A stretch of DNA of 27,141 bases from a virus, in the IMG/VR virus record IMGVR_UViG_3300012954_000057, positions 1-27,141 of that record; one strand, written 5' to 3'. Every line of letters begins with the position of its first letter. The stretch's first letter is position 1. Positions 14,478-22,277 of this stretch are shown one piece after another. The notes beneath the pieces were generated by a model. That model searched no databases, was not told the origin of the DNA, and saw nothing but the letters and a program-made list of their open reading frames with translations. A program made the translations under genes and the position numbers.

Positions 14478-15787
14478 TAAATCTTTTCTCCTACTTCAAA
14501 ACCTCTAAATGTTTTAAATCTTGGAAACCTCAAACTGTAAGTTCCATCTTGATTCTGTGTGACAGCATCTGCTCTTACTTCTGCTACCATACCTAAAAGT
14601 CTATCTTTAGTGTCCCAAAATGTTTCTCTCTGTACATCACTTAGGCCACTACCAACATTTACTAAAATGTCTTTGCCATCATCTGTACCTTGACAAACAA
14701 GAGCACCAAGTTTACCAACATTTCTGCCAGTACCTTCTTCTGTTGCTACAACTTTCAAACTAACTTCTATAAAAGGTTTTGCTTTCAACATATGATGTGA
14801 TCTCTTACATTCATATGGAGCATCAATGTCTTTAATCATGATACCTTCATAACCTTCAGCAACTGCTTTCTTGTTAAGGTCTGTGTACGTTTTTTGTCCT
14901 TCGTCTGTATCTAAATCAACTTGTATTTTTTCTAATACAAACATACTTGAATCTTCTTTTAGATTATTACCAAGTTCAACTAATTGCTTGTGTCTATCAG
15001 CACAACCAAGTTTACTTTTACCTGATTGAAACTCTTTTAGTGTAAGCATATCAAACAGAGCCAACCTAGCATCTGTGGCATTCACGTTTGACTTTCTGTG
15101 TACCTGTTTCATCAAGTCTTGGAAAGTATCACTAACAACTTCTCCATCAAGCACCATTGACTCTTTGAAAGTACTTGCTACTGTGTTAAGAATCTCTTCA
15201 GCGATGTGTCCAAAATTATGTAACTCTTTACCATTTCTACTGTACATAGAAACAGTGTCGTTGTCAGCATTGTAAATTGTTACAACTCTAACACCATCTA
15301 GTTTTGTGTCTAAAAACTTTTTACCAACCATCTTCTTTTCATGATTAGCAGAATCGTGTGCCAACATACAAGTAAACACAGGTATCATATAATCTTTCTT
15401 ACCTAGTTTCTTAGTCACGTTGTTGATAGTCTTTTCACTAACACCACACTTTAAATCTTTTATAAGAATTCGTCTATACCAATAGTTCCATTCATCAGCG
15501 GTACTTTTGTTCATCGCTTCAATGATAGCATCTCTGGCATTATGTCCTGTAAGTTCTCTTTCATTTAACTTTGTTGCCAATTTAGTAAACTCATCAAAGT
15601 CTAATCCAACACCATCTGCTTCTGCTTGTGGTACTTGTTTAACACCAAAAGTATACAGAGGATCCAAAGCCATTCTACAGCCAGTGAAGAAGTTTGTGTG
15701 ATCACTTTCTGCTTGTTGTTTAATTACGTCTTCCTTGTACAACCTACTGTTGTCAGACTCTAACAACTTAATGACTATTGAACTCAT
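14477..15787 (-). CDS. ATP-dependent DNA ligase
   Basis: A 436-residue enzyme that seals DNA nicks using ATP. The adenylated lysine is K162 in motif I (DTKLDGVRVV). Also visible are motif Ia/III elements (SMYSRNGKEL, MVLDGEVV), motif IV (EGYEGIMIKD) and motif V (HHMLKAKPF). The N-terminal 140 residues form a helical domain with GVSEKTINNV as in T4-type ligases. The C-terminal OB-fold region (VSLKVVATEEGTGRNVGKLG) is complete. The length is close to T4 gp30. Needed for replication and repair of phage DNA. Confidence 0.95.
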   Translation of the reverse strand: MSSIVIKLLESDNSRLYKEDVIKQQAESDHTNFFTGCRMALDPLYTFGVKQVPQAEADGVGLDFDEFTKLATKLNERELTGHNARDAIIEAMNKSTADEWNYWYRRILIKDLKCGVSEKTINNVTKKLGKKDYMIPVFTCMLAHDSANHEKKMVGKKFLDTKLDGVRVVTIYNADNDTVSMYSRNGKELHNFGHIAEEILNTVASTFKESMVLDGEVVSDTFQDLMKQVHRKSNVNATDARLALFDMLTLKEFQSGKSKLGCADRHKQLVELGNNLKEDSSMFVLEKIQVDLDTDEGQKTYTDLNKKAVAEGYEGIMIKDIDAPYECKRSHHMLKAKPFIEVSLKVVATEEGTGRNVGKLGALVCQGTDDGKDILVNVGSGLSDVQRETFWDTKDRLLGMVAEVRADAVTQNQDGTYSLRFPRFKTFRGFEVGEKI

Positions 15788-15930
15788 ATACTCAACTCCT
15801 CCAATTTATCATAAGCATATTTCTCGGCGAAGTCTTCTGCTTCATCGCCTTTTAAACCTTTTGCTTCTGCTAGTTCTAAACCATCAGCGAAAGCATTTTC
15901 TAATATCATATCATTGATTGGGTGACTCAT
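15784..15930 (-). CDS. Small acidic protein, 48 aa
   Basis: ATG 15928-15930 follows AGGAGGATAA, and the stop overlaps the ligase start (ATGA). The acidic, Ala-rich helix (ENAFADGLELAEAKGLKGDE, AEDFAEKYAYDKLEEL) looks like a small helical bundle. Unknown. Confidence 0.75.
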   Translation of the reverse strand: MSHPINDMILENAFADGLELAEAKGLKGDEAEDFAEKYAYDKLEELSI

Positions 15931-15938
15931 TTATCCTC

Positions 15939-16010
15939 CTATACTATTCCCGTTAGTTTCATATAAATTAAACCTGCTATGGCAATCCAAATTATTTCTT
16001 TATAATTCAC
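15939..16010 (-). CDS. Possible 23-aa membrane peptide, GTG start
   Basis: A GTG overlaps the upstream TGA (GTGA), with GAGG seven bases before it. The frame (MNYKEIIWIAIAGLIYMKLT) forms one short membrane helix and ends just before the Shine-Dalgarno of the next gene. Short, so translation is only suggested by position. Confidence 0.45.
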   Translation of the reverse strand: MNYKEIIWIAIAGLIYMKLTGIV

Positions 16011-16411
16011 GCCGCCTCTTTGTTGTTTGATATCCATTTTTTAGATTCTTCTTCAATACATTTGTTGAAGTTTTCTAGTGTAGCCTTTACGCCATACTGT
16101 TTACACAACTTCTTTGCTTGTGGAGTCATAAAGCCTTTTGACTCAAGCATATCTAATGGCGACTCACCATTTTTATACCTTGTAGCATATTCTTCAACTG
16201 TGAAGTTTTTACACAGGAAGTTCTTAAAACTACCTTGAAACTTTTGATACTTAAACCTAGCAATGAACAGTTCTACTGGCATACCAATACGTGAAGGATG
16301 AATTTTATCCTTACCATAGTATTCATCATATGTAGGCTGACCTTCATATGTGCCATGATACATTAAATAACCACCGTGATAGGTGAATTTGCTCTTGTCA
16401 AACTGTGTCAT
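16007..16411 (-). CDS. Unknown 134-aa protein
   Basis: The start MTQFDKSKFTYHGGYLMYHG (16409-16411) follows AAAAGGAGCAGAAA. An ATG 24 bases upstream would lie at the transcription start and is rejected. Strands with repeated YHG..MYHGTYEG..T, then RIGMPVELFIARFKYQKF and two helices. It is the first gene behind repeated promoter copy 2. No family recognised. Confidence 0.75.
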   Translation of the reverse strand: MTQFDKSKFTYHGGYLMYHGTYEGQPTYDEYYGKDKIHPSRIGMPVELFIARFKYQKFQGSFKNFLCKNFTVEEYATRYKNGESPLDMLESKGFMTPQAKKLCKQYGVKATLENFNKCIEEESKKWISNNKEAA

Positions 16412-16441
16412 TTTCTGCTCCTTTTGTTTAATCATACTATT

Positions 16442-16469
16442 ATAATAACACAGATACAGATATTGTCAA
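16442..16469 (-). promoter_or_regulatory. Sigma70-like promoter, repeated copy 2
   Basis: TTGACA (16464-16469), 16-base spacer ending TGT, TATTAT (16442-16447), overlapping TATAAT. Nearly identical to the copy at 10751-10778. It lies directly downstream of the terminator at 16475-16502. Confidence 0.75.
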
Positions 16470-16474
16470 CCATA

Positions 16475-16502
16475 AAAAAACCCCCAAAAACGGGGGTTTT
16501 TT
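16475..16502 (-). terminator. Rho-independent terminator
   Basis: A perfect hairpin: AAAAAACCCCC (16475-16485), six-base loop, GGGGGTTTTTT (16492-16502). On the minus strand the GC stem is followed by a T-run, ending the gene at 16519-16782. The A/T arms make it potentially bidirectional, but no rightward gene lies next to it. Confidence 0.9.
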
Positions 16503-16518
16503 CCAATATATTTGGAGA

Positions 16519-16782
16519 TTACGCCTCAAATTCATCCGTAATTGCTACAAGATACACCCTAAGAGGATATCCATTTTGTTTGGCATTTTCAACAAGTTCT
16601 ATCCTGTTTTTACTGCCCCAATTTTTGTAGCCTTCACCTGCTACACTTCGCTTTATCATTTCAAAGCGTTCTTTTGCTTTTTCTTCTGTTTCCGATATAG
16701 AAGCAAAACTGTCGTTTGGTCTTCCATCTTTTCCAAAACTTACAACCATTGTTGCTAATTTTGACATACTTAGATTACTCAT
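16519..16782 (-). CDS. Unknown 87-aa protein
   Basis: The start MSNLSMSKLATMVVSFGKDG (16780-16782) has GAAAGGAAA upstream. It continues with a helical charged segment (SETEEKAKERFEMIKRSVAG) and ends with strands (YPLRVYLVAITDEFEA). It is monocistronic, between its own promoter (16857-16884) and the terminator at 16475-16502. No family recognised. Confidence 0.75.
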   Translation of the reverse strand: MSNLSMSKLATMVVSFGKDGRPNDSFASISETEEKAKERFEMIKRSVAGEGYKNWGSKNRIELVENAKQNGYPLRVYLVAITDEFEA

Positions 16783-16811
16783 AAATGTTTCCTTTCTACA
16801 AAGTTTATAAG

Positions 16812-16829
16812 TGTAGGTATTCACCTACA
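16812..16829 (-). promoter_or_regulatory. 5'-leader hairpin
   Basis: TGTAGGT (16812-16818) and ACCTACA (16823-16829) form a 7-bp stem with a four-base loop in the leader of the gene at 16782, about 25 bases downstream of the expected transcription start. It may stabilise the mRNA 5' end or regulate translation. Confidence 0.45.
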
Positions 16830-16856
16830 GACACTGCTAATCAATGTCATAGTACT

Positions 16857-16884
16857 AATATAGCACAGATTGTTATTTTGTCAA
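16857..16884 (-). promoter_or_regulatory. Sigma70-like promoter, leftward
   Basis: TTGACA (16879-16884), 16-base spacer ending TGC, TATATT (16857-16862). It begins five bases after the end of the radical SAM cluster and drives the 87-aa gene. Confidence 0.7.
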
Positions 16885-16889
16885 GTGGT

Positions 16890-17948
16890 TTATGTTTGGT
16901 ATTGGAGATTTTCCCATTTTGGGCATATAATTTCGCCGTCTATCAATTTATCATTACGGCTAACGTATTCATCTATGAGATTCAAAGCATAATTCAAGTT
17001 ATGCTCTTTTGGAATATCAAATTCGGGTATTGTGGTTTCAAAGAAGCGTAGTATTTCATTTACATCACGGTCAAAGAAGATTTTATCATATGAAAAACTG
17101 TGTTGTTTTGGAACATAGGTTTTGAATAACTTGTAGTGTCTCCAATATCTCAACAGGTCTATCTTATTTGTTCTAAATGTATTCCAATAGTCTTCGTCGT
17201 TTACATTTTCTATCTGATTTCTTACTTCACCTGAGTCGTGTTTATATTGAGCAAGAAAATAGGTATAGGCAAACACTTGGAAATCCAAATCAATATAAAA
17301 CCTATTTGTTACATTTGGACATAAGAATTCTAAACCAAACGGCCAATCGTGTACAACTAATTCTATTCTTTCCATTTCTCTATCTGTTCTATAAAGGAAT
17401 AATACTAGTTCTTTGTATTTGGCGAACACTTTGTCCCAAGTAATCAATCCATGTGTTGCTTGTTTGGCTAGTTCTTCAGCATCTACTACCATATTAGAAA
17501 AGTCTCCTTGTACACTGTCTTCTAAATGATTGCCTCTCCATCTTACACCATATTGGTCGTCCCATAAGTTATCTTTTCTATTTGCTGTTTCGTTGGCATA
17601 GTCAACACCTGGATAATCAACCGTAGCACCATTTGTTTCTAACCACCAGTTCTGTAGCACACCTAGATAACTGCTACCAGAGCCATAAGGAACAACTGCT
17701 ATATCAATTGATAAGTTTTGTATAAAATGTAATATGTCTTTATCTTGAATATGTAATTCAGTTAGACATGATTTAGGAATCACTATACCAGTGGCACTTA
17801 CTTTTTCTACACTGTTTCTTACTAACCAAGTAAGGTCTTCTGCTGTTAATCCTTCAAGTTCTCTCAAACCTATATCTCTAAGATATTGTTTGACATCACT
17901 TCTATTAATTGCTTTGTAGATTATATCACCTTGATTAACGTGTTCCAT
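16890..17948 (-). CDS. Sulfotransferase-like protein, long form (352 aa)
   Basis: Residues 83-100 have the family motif DIAVVPYGSGSSYLGVLQ, which resembles the 5'-phosphosulfate loop of sulfotransferases (P-x-G-[ST]-x-x-[FL]). Further elements shared with the three paralogues in this cluster are a strand followed by PFGLE (about 203-208) and a C-terminal IFFDRDVNEILRFFE with SRNDKLI. The N-terminal 80 residues are an extra helical domain not present in the others. It is the last gene of the cluster. No PAPS-binding arginine/serine pair can be assigned with certainty, so the activity is inference. Confidence 0.5.
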   Translation of the reverse strand: MEHVNQGDIIYKAINRSDVKQYLRDIGLRELEGLTAEDLTWLVRNSVEKVSATGIVIPKSCLTELHIQDKDILHFIQNLSIDIAVVPYGSGSSYLGVLQNWWLETNGATVDYPGVDYANETANRKDNLWDDQYGVRWRGNHLEDSVQGDFSNMVVDAEELAKQATHGLITWDKVFAKYKELVLFLYRTDREMERIELVVHDWPFGLEFLCPNVTNRFYIDLDFQVFAYTYFLAQYKHDSGEVRNQIENVNDEDYWNTFRTNKIDLLRYWRHYKLFKTYVPKQHSFSYDKIFFDRDVNEILRFFETTIPEFDIPKEHNLNYALNLIDEYVSRNDKLIDGEIICPKWENLQYQT

Positions 17949-18588
17949 ATTCTAATATCTCATTGTTTCTACTATTGTACTTAACCAATAAGTCAACTAT
18001 TTTATCTATATTGAAATCTCTTCCATTGGGTGTTGCTTTCAACAGCATTTGTATAACACCTTTATTGGGTTTGACAAAAACATCTTCATACTCTACATGA
18101 TAATCAAATGTACATTTTATTTTTGTTTCAACATGATTTTGCCATTCCTTATTACATTCTTCATACCATAGATCATCATTTTGTTCGCCACGACAGTCAA
18201 CAGGCAAATCATTGTTTTTGATAAGTCCTAATTTGTAGCACCAAAAGAATCTATCCTTTGTACAACTTAAAAAGAATCTATTGTTAAGTGTGATAAACTT
18301 ATCTAGTCCAAATGGGTAATAATGAAACAATAACTCTGCTCCATCTTCAATAGCATTAGCAAACTTTTTATAGTTTGACTCTGTGGCATTGTTTATATTA
18401 TTGATTGTTCTTTTAATTTCTTTTGCCGTAGGTGTAAGTGGTTCAAACTTTTTAAACTGTAGAACATAATCGTCCCAACAGTTATCTGCTTTTGTATCAC
18501 CTAGATTGGTAGTGATAATGTGTTGTAAGTATCCTAAAAAACTAGTACCTGCTCCCATAGGGCCAACAAGTATATCAATATGTTTCAT
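17935..18588 (-). CDS. Sulfotransferase-like protein, short form (217 aa)
   Basis: It begins with the motif DILVGPMGAGTSFLGYLQ at about residues 4-21, has the central HYYPFGLDKFI, then NRFFLSCTKDRFFW, the position where sulfotransferases bind the 3'-phosphate, and ends YEDVFVKPNKGVIQ ... YNSRNNEILEYG. This order of elements matches sulfotransferase topology, while GPMGAGTS also resembles a degenerate Walker A loop. The ATG at 18588 is preferred to a GTG four codons upstream. It overlaps both neighbours. Confidence 0.5.
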   Translation of the reverse strand: MKHIDILVGPMGAGTSFLGYLQHIITTNLGDTKADNCWDDYVLQFKKFEPLTPTAKEIKRTINNINNATESNYKKFANAIEDGAELLFHYYPFGLDKFITLNNRFFLSCTKDRFFWCYKLGLIKNNDLPVDCRGEQNDDLWYEECNKEWQNHVETKIKCTFDYHVEYEDVFVKPNKGVIQMLLKATPNGRDFNIDKIVDLLVKYNSRNNEILEYGTR

Positions 18589-19738
18589 AACTTTTGTCAC
18601 CTGGGAATAAAGGAAGTTTAGTGCCTGGTGCTCTCTTAGGTATTTTACTATCTGCTGAACTCACACAACTTCCACTAATACATTTCATAGGTTTAGAAAA
18701 CAGTTTAAATCCTGTTTCAATATTACCAAGTGGAGCATCACTACATGAATATGATCGCTTAACACTGCCGTCAGGCTCTCGTATGATAATACTACGGAAA
18801 CCACTGCTACACTCCCAACCATTAAATTTGTTAAAGTTGAAAGCATTAAATCTTTCTGCTTGATCCATATACCATTCTTTATGTTTACCATCTTTGAATT
18901 CTACTTGAAAGTGTTGTGGTACGTTTTCTACACCAAAGTTTTTGTATATAGGATCTGGTGCTCTCATAAAGTTTGGCTTAGGTCTTTCGACGTGTTTATT
19001 TTTTACTTCTGTAAATCCTCTTTGTGGCATACCATTGTGTAGCCTTGCTAACATATCTTCTGTGTATCCATGTACAACTTTACTTGCTGTTGGATCTGAC
19101 TGTGGCTTTAGTGTTACGTTGATACCTCTGTTGTGGAAGTATAAACTTTCTTCCCACAGTTCTTCAAACCATTCAGGCACCATAACTTGGTTAATTGTAA
19201 CTTGTACATCATGTTCTTGAACAAAGCAAAGTTTATCAGCAAACTGTTCACGCTTTTCTTGTGAGTTAACGTGTTCTCTATGATAACTTGCTGTTATACT
19301 TGCTCTATGAAACTTAGAGGCGTGTTCTACATACTGCTCAAACCATTTCATATTTCTACTACAGTTTGAAGTCATATGAACACTTGTATAATTTGTATTG
19401 TCTACATCATCTGCTAGATGCTTCATCATGTCTAAATATCCAGGATGAAAAGTAGGCTCACCACCACTAAGACTAAAATGAAAACTGTTAAAACCATTTT
19501 CTCTCGCTTGTCGTTTTATCTCATCGATTGTATGAAGACAGAGCTCTGTTGGCCTGTGATCTTTCTTATCTGATCTGGCGTATGGCCAGCAATAACTACA
19601 ACGATAGTTACAGAAGCGACCAAGAAGCCAACTAACAGTAAACATATCTCGATATAGCATCGTCCTTTGTCCCACACGGACAAGATCGTTGAAAGGAATT
19701 TGTGTAAAATCATATTCACTCCACTTTAAATCACTCAT
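18575..19738 (-). CDS. Radical SAM enzyme with C-terminal twitch/SPASM-like domain
   Basis: A 387-residue enzyme with CX3CX2C at C43, C47 and C50 (GRFCNYRCSYCWPYAR), the SAM-binding motif SLSGGEPTFHPG, and a C-terminal cysteine region (WECSSGFRS, SYSCSDAPLGN, KPMKCISGSC) of the auxiliary-cluster type, like peptide-modifying SPASM/twitch enzymes. It is the most canonical radical SAM protein of the window. It overlaps a sulfotransferase-like gene on both sides. Substrate unknown. Confidence 0.88.
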   Translation of the reverse strand: MSDLKWSEYDFTQIPFNDLVRVGQRTMLYRDMFTVSWLLGRFCNYRCSYCWPYARSDKKDHRPTELCLHTIDEIKRQARENGFNSFHFSLSGGEPTFHPGYLDMMKHLADDVDNTNYTSVHMTSNCSRNMKWFEQYVEHASKFHRASITASYHREHVNSQEKREQFADKLCFVQEHDVQVTINQVMVPEWFEELWEESLYFHNRGINVTLKPQSDPTASKVVHGYTEDMLARLHNGMPQRGFTEVKNKHVERPKPNFMRAPDPIYKNFGVENVPQHFQVEFKDGKHKEWYMDQAERFNAFNFNKFNGWECSSGFRSIIIREPDGSVKRSYSCSDAPLGNIETGFKLFSKPMKCISGSCVSSADSKIPKRAPGTKLPLFPGDKSYETY

Positions 19739-20589
19739 GTCGTTGCCTCCAGTAAGTGTTGAAAATCATCAGAGAAACTTATGTGTTTTTCTTTTGCTAA
19801 CATTATGTTCTTGTCTGTAACTGCTTTAATCATCTTCTTAACTGTTTCTAACTTACTGTCTTGTAATTCTCCAGGCACTGTGCCTAAGAAAAACTTCTTA
19901 ATTTCCTGTTCATCTCTATCAAAAAAGAATTTATTGTAGTCAATATTTGTTTCTGCTGGATACAAATCTAAAGCATCATTGTATCTTCTTAAAACTAATC
20001 TTGACTTTTCTAATAGTTCTCTTTCTGTAGGACTGTGTTTTGCCTTTTTAATATCCTTTAAACGTTCACACCAATATGCTGTGTCTAAGTTTGTTGGATT
20101 AACAGCGAGTAGATGTTTAACATTCCTAAAATATTTATTCACACCTTCAATACCAATTGGTAGATAGTGTGTGTAAATTATTGCTGATGTAACACCTTCT
20201 AATGTTTTGTATTTTTCCAAGTTCATTTCATTTAGTTTCTCAGCAAGATAGTGAACCCATTGTTTCCTCTGCTGATTGATACTGCTAGTGATACCATTTT
20301 GCTGTGTCCAAACTCTAGACCTTTTACCCCAAAGTCTTAACAATTCTTTTCCTAGATATTCATTATTCACCATTGGATTATTGAAACTTTGGCTTTCTAT
20401 TTTTGGTTCCCATTTGTTGTAAATGCTGATTCCTGTACCATAATTCCTTGACCAAGATATATTCTCTGTTATATCTATTGCTTGTTCTTCTCCTTTATAG
20501 TACTTCTGTAAGTAACCCATAAAAGCATTGTTGCCACCTTCAGGAAAAGTTACAAAATAAAGAGTTACATTTTCAAATATCTTATCCAT
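19735..20589 (-). CDS. Sulfotransferase-like protein (284 aa)
   Basis: The N-terminus has the family motif LYFVTFPEGGNNAFMGYLQ (10-28), with Gly-Gly-Asn-Asn in place of GAGxx, then an IYTHYLPIGIEGV segment (about 145-158), KHLLAVNPTNLDTAYW, and the C-terminal FFFDRDEQEIKKFF. The order of elements is as in its three paralogues. The ATG at 20589 leaves an eight-base overlap with the upstream gene; one at 20607 is also possible. The loop differs most from sulfotransferases here, so loss of cofactor binding is possible. Confidence 0.45.
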   Translation of the reverse strand: MDKIFENVTLYFVTFPEGGNNAFMGYLQKYYKGEEQAIDITENISWSRNYGTGISIYNKWEPKIESQSFNNPMVNNEYLGKELLRLWGKRSRVWTQQNGITSSINQQRKQWVHYLAEKLNEMNLEKYKTLEGVTSAIIYTHYLPIGIEGVNKYFRNVKHLLAVNPTNLDTAYWCERLKDIKKAKHSPTERELLEKSRLVLRRYNDALDLYPAETNIDYNKFFFDRDEQEIKKFFLGTVPGELQDSKLETVKKMIKAVTDKNIMLAKEKHISFSDDFQHLLEATT

Positions 20590-21280
20590 GCTGTTTGACC
20601 CAATCATTTATTTTATGTTGTATCTTTTCGTGATCTGCTGACGCTTCTGATGTGCTAACTGCTTTGTTGATTGTGTTGTTAGGAAACATATCCAACAGTT
20701 CTGGCCAGTCAGTAAGCATCACCCAATAAGGTGTAAGTTGATTTAATCTGATACACTGTGTAGCAAGACTGCCTACGTCTTGTCTACGTTTCAGTTTTGA
20801 ATTATGTGTTTCTTTGATATAAGCACTAAGTGAATCTATTATAGGTGGCGTTGTCTTTCTCAATGCTTTGTTAAGTCCTCTTCTGTGTTGAAACATTAGA
20901 ACGTTATGATGTGCTTCGCTTTGTAAAAGATTACTGCTGGTAAATGGCAATTCAGTTAATAAGTTTTCTGTATAGTCTTCATAGTTTAAATCTTCTATTG
21001 ACAAGTCATCAATTAAACAATCATCTCTCGGATCAATCCAACTGATTCTATCTTCCTGTGTTGTTGTGATAACATAAAGGCCTCTATCATCTACATTGTT
21101 TACAAACCAATCAATCATTAGACTAACAACAAAATTACAACTGCCAGGCCTACTTAAACTGACAACGTCAGCACCAAAGCCTTGTGCTAGTCTATAACTG
21201 TATGTGTTACTGTTTTCAGTTGATACGCCATTGCTACAACTAAATGGTTCGCCACCAGCATTGTAAACTGTTCTAAACAT
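20582..21280 (-). CDS. SGNH-hydrolase-like protein B (232 aa)
   Basis: The layout follows small phage SGNH/GDSL hydrolases: a first strand and Gly/Ser-rich loop (NAGGEPFSCSNGVS, 7-20, in place of GDSxxxG), a helix, and the strongly typical VVSLSRPGSCNFVV (39-52, block II). The end has DHEKIQHKINDW, recalling the block V Asp-His pair. Cysteines at 15 and 48 are unusual. The GDS motif is not intact, so the esterase activity of the family may be lost or altered. Confidence 0.5.
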   Translation of the reverse strand: MFRTVYNAGGEPFSCSNGVSTENSNTYSYRLAQGFGADVVSLSRPGSCNFVVSLMIDWFVNNVDDRGLYVITTTQEDRISWIDPRDDCLIDDLSIEDLNYEDYTENLLTELPFTSSNLLQSEAHHNVLMFQHRRGLNKALRKTTPPIIDSLSAYIKETHNSKLKRRQDVGSLATQCIRLNQLTPYWVMLTDWPELLDMFPNNTINKAVSTSEASADHEKIQHKINDWVKQHG

Positions 21281-22277
21281 TCATGTCCTTTTCATCTATT
21301 ACACTAACGGCATTGTGTTGTTTCCACTTGCCACCTTTACAGGTAGTCCAGCAAACTTTATATTCACAACTTTCTTTGTTTTTCCATTCGTTTTTCATAT
21401 GATCCCAAACTTCATGTTCAAGTATTGTTTGTAGATCGTGTTTACTAGCATTGTTAAAGTCATCTCTATAATGATAATAAAGGTATTCAAATTTCTCAAA
21501 TGCTGGCACGTTAAAATGACTCATTTGGTAGTGTTGACTTGTATAACAACAAGGCCATATTCTGCTTTCAGCGTTTATATAAAGTCTATTGATATCTAAA
21601 CTTTTACAACTGATATCATCTTGTATTTTATTCTGTGTTTGTCTAAGAGTATTTGAACTTGCTGTAGCAAAGTTTTTGTCTGTTTCTTTTGTACTGATCC
21701 TCATACTTGCTTCACTTCTAAAACGCCAAAAGCCTTCGTTCTTACTCCTTGTGTGTACCTCATCTAATTGGTGCTTGTTGTGATCAAACACTAAGAACTT
21801 CCATACTGCTTTTCCACCTGCTTTAATGTAAGTACGAAAGTTTCTCTGTAGTCTATCCCAATTAACATTTACTCTGTAGATATGATTGGTATCTTCTAGT
21901 CCATCAATACTAAATGTAACGTGTAGATTTTCTATCCTACCTATATTACGCCAAAAAGATTCATTCTGCATTCCCCCGTTAGTATCAACGTGTATGCTTT
22001 CTACTAAACTGCTCCACTCTAATAATCCTAAGTAGATATCAGGATTCATAAATGGATCACCTATATTACCCACAAGATGTAGTTCTAATTTTTCTTTAGC
22101 ATTTGGTATTTGTTCAATTACTTTTGTTACAGTATCAACTGACAGATGTTGTTCAACTAGATTAGGAAGTTTTTTACTTGTACCCCAATAGTGTCTAGCA
22201 CAACCTGGACAAGCGGCGTTACAGTATGTAGATAATTCTACTTCTAAACTTTTTATATTTTCCAACTTATTGAACAT
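21273..22277 (-). CDS. Radical SAM protein (334 aa) with cysteine-rich C-terminus
   Basis: The CX3CX2C motif is C19, C23 and C26 (ELSTYCNAACPGCARHYW). The GGEP position reads VGNIGDPFMNP, a diverged form shared with the enzyme at 2270-3502, and FSIDGLEDTNHIYR follows in the barrel. The C-terminal part has ISCKSLD, WPCCYTSQHY and CEYKVCWTTC, possible ligands for an auxiliary cluster. The start overlaps SGNH-like gene A by 11 bases and the stop overlaps gene B by eight. Confidence 0.86.
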   Translation of the reverse strand: MFNKLENIKSLEVELSTYCNAACPGCARHYWGTSKKLPNLVEQHLSVDTVTKVIEQIPNAKEKLELHLVGNIGDPFMNPDIYLGLLEWSSLVESIHVDTNGGMQNESFWRNIGRIENLHVTFSIDGLEDTNHIYRVNVNWDRLQRNFRTYIKAGGKAVWKFLVFDHNKHQLDEVHTRSKNEGFWRFRSEASMRISTKETDKNFATASSNTLRQTQNKIQDDISCKSLDINRLYINAESRIWPCCYTSQHYQMSHFNVPAFEKFEYLYYHYRDDFNNASKHDLQTILEHEVWDHMKNEWKNKESCEYKVCWTTCKGGKWKQHNAVSVIDEKDMNV

